Source: Syntrophorhabdaceae bacterium PtaU1.Bin034 (GTDB lineage: Bacteria; Desulfobacterota_G; Syntrophorhabdia; Syntrophorhabdales; WCHB1-27). From it: 12,719 bases of DNA. Positions 1 through 5,825 of this stretch are shown in pieces. Below the pieces are notes generated by a model. The model was not told the origin of the DNA. It saw only the letters and a list, made by a program, of their open reading frames with translations, and did not search any database. The position numbers and the translations under genes are program-made. Within the stretch, counting starts at the first letter, position 1. The number at the start of each line of letters is the position of its first letter. The stretch is taken from the NCBI GenBank assembly GCA_002067405.1, contig MVRP01000111.1, positions 1 through 12,719 on the forward strand, in the 5' to 3' direction.

Positions 1-400
1 TGCGCCTGATCCCGCGGCGTACTTCCTCTCTGCTGGGGTTCGGGTTCTTGTCGAGGATCGACTTCGCGGTCAGGATCATGCCCGGAGTACAGAAGCCGCA
101 CTGGGCCGCGCCCGCTTCGACAAAGGCCCGCTGAATGGCGTCCGGCCTCTCCCTGGTGCCCACCCCTTCGATAGTCAGCACCGTGCAGCCCTCGGCCTTT
201 CGCACCGGAAGCCGGCACGAATTCACCGGCTTCCCGTCGATAAGGACGGTACAGCAGCCGCACAGCCCTTCGTTACACCCTTCTTTGGTACCGGTAAGCC
301 TGAAGTCCTCCCGGATCACTTTCAGGAGCGGTTTCTCGGGATCAACCAGGATCTTCACCGGGCGATCGTTGAGAGTAAATTTTATCTCACTGATTGTCAT
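1..400 (-). CDS. [2Fe-2S] subunit of a molybdenum hydroxylase (xanthine dehydrogenase/CoxS family), C-terminus off the window
   Basis: The reading frame opens at an ATG (398-400) preceded by a GGAGG ribosome site and stays open to the left edge, giving 133 visible residues of a family that usually has about 155-170. The plant-type ferredoxin cluster is complete: Cys42, Cys47, Cys50 and Cys62 in a GCNEGLCGCC context. The second cluster is begun by CGFCTPGM (Cys101 and Cys104); its other two cysteines (the usual CRCTGY motif) would lie just outside. Such subunits pass electrons between a molybdopterin active site and FAD or ferredoxin in xanthine dehydrogenase, CO dehydrogenase, nicotinate dehydrogenase and 4-hydroxybenzoyl-CoA reductase, and the visible part cannot separate these. 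Cys49 is an additional cysteine where Ala is common. It follows the nitrilase gene by 77 nt and is probably the last visible member of the kor operon; large molybdenum and FAD subunits may follow outside. Confidence 0.88.
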   Translation of the reverse strand, partial: MTISEIKFTLNDRPVKILVDPEKPLLKVIREDFRLTGTKEGCNEGLCGCCTVLIDGKPVNSCRLPVRKAEGCTVLTIEGVGTRERPDAIQRAFVEAGAAQCGFCTPGMILTAKSILDKNPNPSREEVRRGIRR

Positions 401-460
401 GGTTCTGCCTCCTTGCCAAGACTGCCTCAGCCTCATTTCGGACATTGTCTGTCATCATGC

Positions 461-476
461 GCCCGCGCTCACGGGC
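461..476 (-). other. Small GC-rich hairpin after the nitrilase gene
   Basis: Right after the nitrilase stop codon, the transcript can form GCCCG paired with CGGGC around a 6-nt loop. No U-run follows, so it is not a convincing terminator. It lies in the 77-nt gap before the [2Fe-2S] subunit gene, the widest gap inside the unit. Confidence 0.25.
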
Positions 477-477
477 A

Positions 478-1317
478 TTACCCGCCACACCCCGTTTCGT
501 CCAGGCTATAGAGCTCCGGCCGCCTGTCGTTGAAATAGGTGACGATTTTTCTCCATTTCTCCTGTTTTCCCAAATCGATATCCACGGTCACGAAGCCTTC
601 CTCCTTGCGCATGCAGGCGCATACCTTTCCCGTACAGTCGATGATCCTGCTGCTTCCGTAATACGCACCTCCCGTCTGGTCACTGGCTATCACGCAGACC
701 TGGTTCTCGACGGCCCGTGCGGGCAGAAGCGTGTCCCACACGTCCCCTGCCATGTCCGGCCACGCGGCGGAGATGAGGACCATGTCCGCGCCCTTAAGGG
801 CAAGAGTTCTGAACACCTCCGGGAAGTTGAGGTCATAGCATATGCTCAAGCCCACACGGAAGTCCCCCGCATGAAACACGGGAAGGCGATCCCCCTGGGT
901 GACGAAATCCTCTTCCCGCGTGTCTTTCATATGAAAAAGGTGAGTCTTATGGTAAGTGTAGATTTCTCCGGAAGGCGAGAAAAAAAGCAGCGCATTCACG
1001 AGTCTCCCCTCCGCTGTCCTGAGAAAGGAGCCGCAGCCGATGGAGATACCTTTTTGTGCGAGCGCCCTGAGGTCTTCGATCCATGCGGAGGCGAGGGTAT
1101 CGGCCATGGTGAGGGCCAGGGCCGACAGCTCTCTGGCGCTTCTGCCCGGGTCAAGGATGAAATAGCCGAGATTTATGCCTTCCGGGAAGAGGATGAGCTG
1201 TACGCCCTTCCCTATCGCATCCTCCACCATCCGGAGCACTTTTCGCTGGTTATCTTCCTTCCTGAAATACTCCGCTGCAATTTGAGCTATTGCTGCCTTT
1301 ACCACCATGATGCCCAT
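478..1317 (-). CDS. Carbon-nitrogen hydrolase (nitrilase superfamily)
   Basis: This 279-residue protein has the complete nitrilase-fold catalytic triad: Glu46 in FPEG, Lys124 in YHKTHLF and Cys160 in SICYDLNFPE. The C-terminal FNDRRPELY stretch is common in amidases and N-carbamoyl amide hydrolases of the superfamily. It should be a soluble hydrolase that cleaves a non-peptide C-N bond, forming a thioester on Cys160. The sequence does not reveal the substrate; beta-ureidopropionase, omega-amidase and simple amidase activities are all possible. A ribosome site GGGGG lies almost against the first ATG (1317), so the ATG at 1308, three codons in, is an equally good start and fits the family N-terminus better. 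It lies 27 nt after the GntR gene. Its position next to a PreA-like reductase invites a comparison with reductive pyrimidine degradation, where the third enzyme is of this superfamily, but no dihydropyrimidinase is visible. Confidence 0.9.
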   Translation of the reverse strand: MGIMVVKAAIAQIAAEYFRKEDNQRKVLRMVEDAIGKGVQLILFPEGINLGYFILDPGRSARELSALALTMADTLASAWIEDLRALAQKGISIGCGSFLRTAEGRLVNALLFFSPSGEIYTYHKTHLFHMKDTREEDFVTQGDRLPVFHAGDFRVGLSICYDLNFPEVFRTLALKGADMVLISAAWPDMAGDVWDTLLPARAVENQVCVIASDQTGGAYYGSSRIIDCTGKVCACMRKEEGFVTVDIDLGKQEKWRKIVTYFNDRRPELYSLDETGCGG

Positions 1318-1344
1318 TCCCCCGCTTTTACCTATCGCGCCCCT

Positions 1345-2043
1345 CTATTGTTCGTCGGATCCCTTCTGATCGAAGGAGTGCTCTACTTTACTCAGATGGT
1401 CCAGGAGGTGCCTGCCCGCCTCCTCGGGGTTCCGCGCCTTGAGACTTTCCAGGATTTTCCTGTAATCGTCTATGAATGGCGAGATCTTCCCCTGCTTTCC
1501 CAGGGCCAGGAAGGCTATTCTCTTCACGTGGTCGTTGAAGCCCCTTATGACGCTGGCCATCAGCTCATTGCCGCACCTGTCCACGAACATGTGGTGGAAC
1601 TGCATGGAGTACTCCACATAGGCCGTGACATCGTTCTTCTTGTAGCTCTTTTCGAGCTTTTCCAGGAGATCCTCTCCTACCTTGGCATCGCCCGCCGTGA
1701 ACTGCGCCGCCGTCCTCTTTATTGCCGCGACCTCGAGGAGCTGCCGTAATTCGGCCAGTTGTTCCACCATCTTCTGGTCCACGTCGCCCACGAAGGCGCC
1801 CTTGAAGGGCACGTTCACGACAAACCCCTCCTGGATGAGGCGGTTCATGGCCTCCCTTACGGGGGTCGTGCTGATGCCCAGTTCTTCGGTTATGTCCGGC
1901 AGGTTCAGTTTTTCCCCCGGCGCGAACTTGAGTGTGATAATCGCATCCTTCAAAATCTCGTAGGCGTTCTCGCTCAGGAACCTGAAATCCTCGATCTTTT
2001 TCAGTCCGTTAAGTTTGTGTGCCTCTTTCTTGGGTCTGCCCAT
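1345..2043 (-). CDS. GntR-family transcriptional regulator, FadR/FCD subgroup
   Basis: The 232-residue protein has an N-terminal winged helix-turn-helix (about residues 24-88), with the recognition helix near STTPVREAMNRL (58-69) and a wing ending around residue 85. An all-helical FCD effector domain follows (about 95-222). The start ATG has an AGGAGG-type site 7 nt upstream, and the gene begins 12 nt after the PreA-like gene. FCD regulators usually repress nearby catabolic genes until a small carboxylate binds, often through a metal held by one Asp and three His. Here His150 and His216 seem to remain, but the usual Asp is Ser146 and the usual middle His is Tyr194, so metal binding may be lost. 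The likely target is the GTATAC-centred palindrome at the kor promoter, which would make it autoregulatory because it is carried in the same unit. The effector is unknown. Confidence 0.92.
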   Translation of the reverse strand: MGRPKKEAHKLNGLKKIEDFRFLSENAYEILKDAIITLKFAPGEKLNLPDITEELGISTTPVREAMNRLIQEGFVVNVPFKGAFVGDVDQKMVEQLAELRQLLEVAAIKRTAAQFTAGDAKVGEDLLEKLEKSYKKNDVTAYVEYSMQFHHMFVDRCGNELMASVIRGFNDHVKRIAFLALGKQGKISPFIDDYRKILESLKARNPEEAGRHLLDHLSKVEHSFDQKGSDEQ

Positions 2044-2055
2044 GGCGCGCCTCCT

Positions 2056-3276
2056 CTACCCTCTCGCTCCTTCTTTTTCAGCAGGCTCTGTCCCGTCCCG
2101 GAACGAGATGGCCTTTTGAGGGCAGATGCAGGTACACACGCCGCACCCCCTGCATTCCCCGACTGTCAGCCTGTCGCCGTCGATTTTGAGGACGTTGTAG
2201 AAACACGCGTCGATACAGCGGCCGCAGAGCACGCAAAGCTCGTCGTCGACCTCGGCCCTTTCCTTCCGGAACCTTTCCATCTCGGCGTACCGCAGGGCCT
2301 TTTCCGCCGCAACCCCGATGACCTCGCGCGCCGTCTTGTACCCCAGGCTGTCCAGAAGGTCGTTCGCTTCCCTGACCGTCTTGCCGAGCCATCCGTACCC
2401 CTCGGCCATGGTCGCGGAGCACGTCTGGACCACGGTCGCACCAGCCATCATATATTCCACCACGTCCCTGCCGTCATAGACGCCGTTGGACCCGGTCATG
2501 GGCATGCCGAGATTCCGGTAGATCTCGTATATCCATCTCAGGGTGAGGGGTTTCATCCAGGGACCGCCCACCCCTGCCGCGCCGTAAATATGGGGCGCAG
2601 CCTTCTCCACATCGACGAGAAAACCCACAAAGCGGTTCATGATGGTCACCGCCGCCGCCCCGGCGTCCTTCACGCCCCTCGCCATATCGACCAGGTCCAC
2701 TACCTGTGGGGTAAGTTTTACGATCAGAGGAATCGAGATGTTCGACGTTATCACCTTCACGATCTCGGTCGCGAGCTTTTTGTCCTGGCCCACGACCATG
2801 CCGGTCTTCGTTTCTTCCATCTGGGACGGATGGGGACATCCGAGGTTTATCTCGAGCATTCTGACCCCTGTCTCTTCCGTCATTTTCGCGAGCTTGACCC
2901 AGCCTTCGACATAGGTCGACGCGATGCTCCCGATAATGACGCACCCTTCTTTGTCGCCTGTCTGCCGCGCCTTTTCTATCTCCTTGAGCCATACCTCCGG
3001 CTTGTCTTCGTGTAATCCTGTCCTGCCGTACAAGGTGAAGAGACGGGGGACAGTGCCCCGGCATACCTTGTGCTCTTCATCGAAGAACCTCCATCTCGTC
3101 TGAAAGCTCAGCTTCCGCATCGCCTCCGAATCGGTCACGGTCTTGACGACCAGCCCTCCTGCGCCGTTTTCGATCACCCTTCGCATGTTCGCCAGACTCG
3201 CGGTCGGTTCCGCCGAAGCCGCGATCACGGGGTTCTTGAAATCCACACCGAGAAAATTCACCTTCAAATCAGCCAT
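2056..3276 (-). CDS. PreA-like dihydroorotate/dihydropyrimidine dehydrogenase-family flavoprotein with two [4Fe-4S] clusters
   Basis: The protein has 406 residues. Residues 1-330 form an FMN-binding TIM barrel of the dihydroorotate dehydrogenase class: VVKTVTDS near 43-50, the NLGCPHP loop 144-150, IVKLTP 185-190 and a late glycine-rich ATVVQ segment (280-284). Residues 345-390 hold two ferredoxin motifs, Cys348/351/354/358 and Cys375/378/381/385, with one spare Cys383. This arrangement matches the C-terminal part of dihydropyrimidine dehydrogenase and bacterial PreA, which reduce uracil or thymine. No PreT-like FAD/NADH subunit is seen, so electrons may come from a ferredoxin, perhaps the one reduced by the Kor complex of this operon. 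The loop that carries the catalytic Cys in mammalian dihydropyrimidine dehydrogenase reads GMVVGQD here, with Val162 at that place. It has a GGGAGGAG site upstream and begins 24 nt after the DUF2848 gene. Family is sure; pyrimidine as substrate is not. Confidence 0.9.
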   Translation of the reverse strand: MADLKVNFLGVDFKNPVIAASAEPTASLANMRRVIENGAGGLVVKTVTDSEAMRKLSFQTRWRFFDEEHKVCRGTVPRLFTLYGRTGLHEDKPEVWLKEIEKARQTGDKEGCVIIGSIASTYVEGWVKLAKMTEETGVRMLEINLGCPHPSQMEETKTGMVVGQDKKLATEIVKVITSNISIPLIVKLTPQVVDLVDMARGVKDAGAAAVTIMNRFVGFLVDVEKAAPHIYGAAGVGGPWMKPLTLRWIYEIYRNLGMPMTGSNGVYDGRDVVEYMMAGATVVQTCSATMAEGYGWLGKTVREANDLLDSLGYKTAREVIGVAAEKALRYAEMERFRKERAEVDDELCVLCGRCIDACFYNVLKIDGDRLTVGECRGCGVCTCICPQKAISFRDGTEPAEKEGARG

Positions 3277-3300
3277 AGCACTTACTCTCTCCTCCCGTTT

Positions 3301-3993
3301 TCATATATAAGCCAGCATTTCGATCCGGTACCTGCACCACAGCGAATCCCCATTCGCCGGGTTGAACAACTCCACGTCAAACCCGTTCCCGGAAAGCACC
3401 GTGCCCCCGAGAACCGGTACGGTACCCGAAAATATCACCGTGTTTTCCAGATTCCCGTCCCTTATCCTGCCCCTGACAAAGGAGAGCAGGTCCTCCACCG
3501 TGATGAAGGCGGAAAGTGTATCCTCCTGGTAGAGCGTCCTCTGCCCGTTCCGCTCGACCCAGCTCCTCAGCACGAGCCCATTCCATATATCTTTCAGCTC
3601 TTCGTACGGCCATACGACAGGGGACATCACGTTGGGACAGAGCTGCTTCGCCTTGACAATGCTCGTCGCTTCCAGGGCCCTGTCCGTGTGGTCGCTCCCC
3701 ACACCGACGTACATCCTGCCTCCTTCTATAAGCAGCACGAACTCGGCTTCGCCGGAATTGTCCTCCTCGACGACCTCGAGGGTGCCGCCCGTTTCGATCA
3801 GGTAGGACGCCACCGGGTACAGCGTGGGTATCTCCGCCGGTGCGGGAACCCCTTTCTCTTTCAGTTCCTCGATATGCTTTCGGACCCCTTCCTGATCCCT
3901 CGCGGTATACCCTGCGTTGACCATCCGTCTTACCGGAAAGGCGATATCCCTGAACTCGCCGTTGCTCTTTACCTTCAGATTCAAAACCTTCAT
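3301..3993 (-). CDS. DUF2848 family protein
   Basis: This protein of 230 residues carries the hallmark block of the uncharacterised DUF2848 family: VGVGSDHTDR (96-105) followed by KAKQLCPN (115-121) and a Trp-rich stretch WPYEELKDIWNGLVLRS (128-144). The C-terminal part has FSGTVP (188-193) and a FDVELFNP strand (205-212), which recall fumarylacetoacetate-hydrolase-type folds; the Asp, His and Glu of the first block could bind a metal. No signal peptide or membrane segment is visible. I chose the ATG at 3993 because GGAGG lies 4 nt upstream and the family starts near MKVLNLKV. A GTG at 4047 would add 18 low-complexity residues and overlap the cupin stop as GTGA, but its ribosome site is poor. 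The function is unknown; in this operon it may hydrolyse or isomerise an intermediate, which is inference only. Confidence 0.82.
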   Translation of the reverse strand: MKVLNLKVKSNGEFRDIAFPVRRMVNAGYTARDQEGVRKHIEELKEKGVPAPAEIPTLYPVASYLIETGGTLEVVEEDNSGEAEFVLLIEGGRMYVGVGSDHTDRALEATSIVKAKQLCPNVMSPVVWPYEELKDIWNGLVLRSWVERNGQRTLYQEDTLSAFITVEDLLSFVRGRIRDGNLENTVIFSGTVPVLGGTVLSGNGFDVELFNPANGDSLWCRYRIEMLAYI

Positions 3994-4003
3994 AGTCCCT
4001 CCA
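3994..4003 (-). promoter_or_regulatory. Ribosome binding site deciding the DUF2848 start
   Basis: On the minus strand GGAGGGACT directly precedes the ATG at 3991-3993. The strong GGAGG core favours this ATG over the upstream in-frame GTG (4045-4047), whose nearest purine-rich stretch is weak and badly spaced. Confidence 0.6.
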
Positions 4004-4043
4004 TGCGGTCCCCCGAGGCTGCGGGCCGCTCCCGGTCCCGTCG

Positions 4044-4385
4044 TCACGGCTTCTCGTAATTCCTGATCTCGAAGGTCATCATGCCATGCTCGGAGTAGTA
4101 GGGGCCGTGCACCATGCCGGGGTGGCGGTAGCCATAATATCCTTTTTCAAAGGTGATATTGCTGCTCGTATCGACAAACGATCCTTCCACTACGAGGATC
4201 TCCTCATGAAAGTCGTGCGTGAGAATCTCTTGGGTCCGCGCGCCGGGCTCGTACTTGAGAAACCTCGTGACGCTTCCCGTGTCGGGGTCTACATTGAGAA
4301 CCTTTTCAAATACCCCCGGTGAACCGGCTACCGGCGTCCATTCGATCGATCCTGTTTCGTGAATCTCCTGTTCTTTTTTTGCCAT
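4044..4385 (-). CDS. Small single-domain cupin protein
   Basis: The 113-residue protein is a single cupin barrel of the ChrR-like or DUF4437-like kind. The first cupin motif is LTHDFHEEILVVEG (55-68), with His57, His60 and Glu62 as probable metal ligands; the second is YRHPGMVHGPYY (86-97), with His93 as the probable last ligand. Small cupins of this kind may be dioxygenases, isomerases, or metal or effector sensors, and nothing here settles the role. The ATG at 4385 was chosen because AGGAGG lies 9 nt upstream; a longer frame would start inside korC with a basic, low-complexity extension unlike the family. It lies 46 nt after korC and 50 nt before the DUF2848 gene, so it is probably co-transcribed with both. 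A role in handling an unstable intermediate of the same pathway is a guess. Confidence 0.82.
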   Translation of the reverse strand: MAKKEQEIHETGSIEWTPVAGSPGVFEKVLNVDPDTGSVTRFLKYEPGARTQEILTHDFHEEILVVEGSFVDTSSNITFEKGYYGYRHPGMVHGPYYSEHGMMTFEIRNYEKP

Positions 4386-4394
4386 ACGGGTACT

Positions 4395-4400
4395 CCTCCT
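4395..4400 (-). promoter_or_regulatory. Ribosome binding site deciding the cupin start
   Basis: A perfect AGGAGG on the minus strand lies 9 nt before the ATG at 4383-4385. It rules in this start over ATGs further upstream that fall inside korC. Confidence 0.65.
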
Positions 4401-4412
4401 CATCGAGAGTGA

Positions 4413-4429
4413 CACAGTCCTTTTCTGTG
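4413..4429 (-). other. Small hairpin between korC and the cupin gene
   Basis: Directly after the korC TAA, the minus-strand transcript can pair CACAG with CTGTG around a 7-nt loop. It lacks a U-run. It might be a minor processing or stability element separating the kor genes from the accessory genes. Confidence 0.25.
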
Positions 4430-4431
4430 GC

Positions 4432-4983
4432 TTACGCAACGGCTTTCGCTTCTTGCCCCATTTTGTATCCCGCCTCCAGTGCCGCAAGGTTCACACCCAG
4501 CACCTGCGGGGCAAATTTCTTCCTGAGGACGTTCAACAGCGATTCCTTGCCCAGTATCCTGGAGAGCGAGGCTATGGCCCCCAGGGCCACGATATTCGCC
4601 GCCGCAGCCATACCCAGCTTTCTCGCCTCTTCCGTGAGGGGCAGAAGAAACACTTTTGACTGGGCGTGCCGGATATCCGTCACGAACGCGGAATCAGCGA
4701 TTATTATGCCGTCCTTCCTGGTCCGGGGAATATAGTCATCGGCAACGGGCTGCGACATGGCCAGAAGGATGTCAGGCTCCGTGACCCTGATCTCGTTGAT
4801 CTCGTCTTGGCTCACCAGTACCTCGGCCCTGCTCATTCCGCCTCTCATGGATATTCCATAGGCCTCGGTTTCCAGCACATTTTTGCCTTCTTCTTCGGCG
4901 CAGGCCTGGGCAAGGATTACCCCTGCCAGCCCTAATCCCTGGCCACCCGTGCCCCCCAGAAGTATCTTTATTGTTCCGTTCAT
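4432..4983 (-). CDS. korC: 2-oxoacid:ferredoxin oxidoreductase, gamma subunit
   Basis: This 183-residue protein has the family signature GGTGGQGLGLAGVILAQA near the N-terminus (10-27) and the EAYGISMRGGMSRAEVLVS block (40-58), typical of the POR/KOR gamma domain that packs against the alpha subunit and helps bind coenzyme A. Its ATG overlaps the korB stop codon by 4 nt (ATGA at 4980-4983), indicating translational coupling. It completes a separate-subunit enzyme encoded in the order D-A-B-C, the usual order of 2-oxoglutarate:ferredoxin oxidoreductases. The complex would oxidise a 2-oxoacid to an acyl-CoA plus CO2 and reduce ferredoxin in the cytoplasm. The sequence alone does not distinguish 2-oxoglutarate from branched-chain or aryl oxoacids. 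Confidence 0.93.
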   Translation of the reverse strand: MNGTIKILLGGTGGQGLGLAGVILAQACAEEEGKNVLETEAYGISMRGGMSRAEVLVSQDEINEIRVTEPDILLAMSQPVADDYIPRTRKDGIIIADSAFVTDIRHAQSKVFLLPLTEEARKLGMAAAANIVALGAIASLSRILGKESLLNVLRKKFAPQVLGVNLAALEAGYKMGQEAKAVA

Positions 4984-5825
4984 TTCTCCGTCCTTCCTTT
5001 TTGTGCCTCAGTGATCACTTTCTCATACTTTTCCGTGAACTCCGGCGCATCCCTTTCCACCAGCACCCCTCTCGGCCACTTGCCTTTCAGTTCCTCGGCC
5101 GGGAGGCTCTTCGCCTTGGTGACCGGAATAGTGAAGTCTTTCTGGGCCTTCCACATGTGCGACGGCGACCCGAGCCTGTTTCTCTTTCCGAAGACGGTAG
5201 GACAGGGGGTCAGCACCTCTATCAGGGAAAAGCCTTTGTGCCGTATGCCCTTTTCTATCAGGTCTATCAGCTCCTTGATATAATAGACGGCGCCCCTTGC
5301 CACGTACGTTGCCCCGGCGGCCTCCGCAACACGGCATAGGTCGAGGGGGGCCTCTATGTTCCCGTAAAGGGTCGTCGACGTGAGGGCGTCGAGAGGGGTT
5401 GTCGGCCCCACCTGCCCGCCTGTCATGCCATAGTTATAGTTGTTGTAGACAATCGCGGTCAGGTCGATGTTGCGCCTGCACGCATGGAGGAAGTGGTTCC
5501 CCCCGATGGCAGCGCAGTCCCCGTCGCCCATCGTCACCACGACCGTCAGCTCCGGATTCGCCAGCTTGACGCCGGTCGCACTCGGCAAGGCCCGGCCATG
5601 GGCTGACTGGAGGGCAGTGAAGGTCGTATACCAATGGGCCACGCTCGAACATCCTATGCCCGCCGTGTGGATCACCTTATCACCATCCAGGCCAAGCCTG
5701 TCGATCGCCCTCACCATGGCCATCGCCACAGTGCCGTTTCCGCAACCGGGACACCACATCGTGGGGAACTGATGTGTATAAAAATACTTGTTTACAAGAG
5801 AAGAAAGGGAAGCGTTCTTAGACAA
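4980..5825 (-). CDS. korB: 2-oxoacid:ferredoxin oxidoreductase, beta (TPP-binding) subunit
   Basis: The protein has 281 residues. The thiamine diphosphate motif is GDGDCAAIGGNHFLHACRRN (100-119) followed by VYNNYNYGMTGGQ (126-138), the typical Mg/TPP signature. The cysteines expected to hold the proximal [4Fe-4S] cluster are present: Cys25 and Cys28 in WCPGCG, Cys59 in GIGCSS and Cys208 in LTPCPT. It starts with TTG at 5823-5825, overlapping the korA stop by 8 nt; GGAGG lies 9 nt upstream and the next in-frame Met (residue 23) would cut off conserved sequence directly before the WCPGCG motif, so TTG is well supported. The subunit decarboxylates the 2-oxoacid on TPP and passes electrons to the ferredoxin subunit KorD. 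Its product is presumably made in equal amount with KorA through translational coupling. Confidence 0.95.
   Translation of the reverse strand: MSKNASLSSLVNKYFYTHQFPTMWCPGCGNGTVAMAMVRAIDRLGLDGDKVIHTAGIGCSSVAHWYTTFTALQSAHGRALPSATGVKLANPELTVVVTMGDGDCAAIGGNHFLHACRRNIDLTAIVYNNYNYGMTGGQVGPTTPLDALTSTTLYGNIEAPLDLCRVAEAAGATYVARGAVYYIKELIDLIEKGIRHKGFSLIEVLTPCPTVFGKRNRLGSPSHMWKAQKDFTIPVTKAKSLPAEELKGKWPRGVLVERDAPEFTEKYEKVITEAQKGRTEK

Noticed and set aside
399..459. Tiny minus-strand ORF (ATGATGACAGAC...) in the gap before the [2Fe-2S] gene
   Set aside because: About 23 codons, overlaps the downstream start in another frame, no good ribosome site, no way to support it from sequence alone.
394..1749. Long plus-strand open frame of 451 codons
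   Set aside because: It lies opposite the nitrilase and GntR genes, shows no recognisable family, and is explained by high GC codon bias of the true minus-strand genes.
1759..3015. Plus-strand open frame of 418 codons
   Set aside because: Antisense to the GntR and PreA-like genes, whose minus-strand products have clear conserved motifs; the plus translation is rich in His, Arg and Pro and matches nothing.
3905..3910. Additional GTATAC site as a second operator
   Set aside because: Within the DUF2848 coding region; symmetry extends only to 8 bp (GGTATACC), unlike the 20-bp site at the promoter.
4022..4034. GC-rich CGGG/CCCG hairpin between the cupin and DUF2848 genes
   Set aside because: Only 4 bp of stem in a GC-rich spacer and no T-run; likely chance.
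5626..5631. GTATAC inside korB
   Set aside because: Palindrome stops at 6 bp and it lies inside coding sequence; expected by chance.
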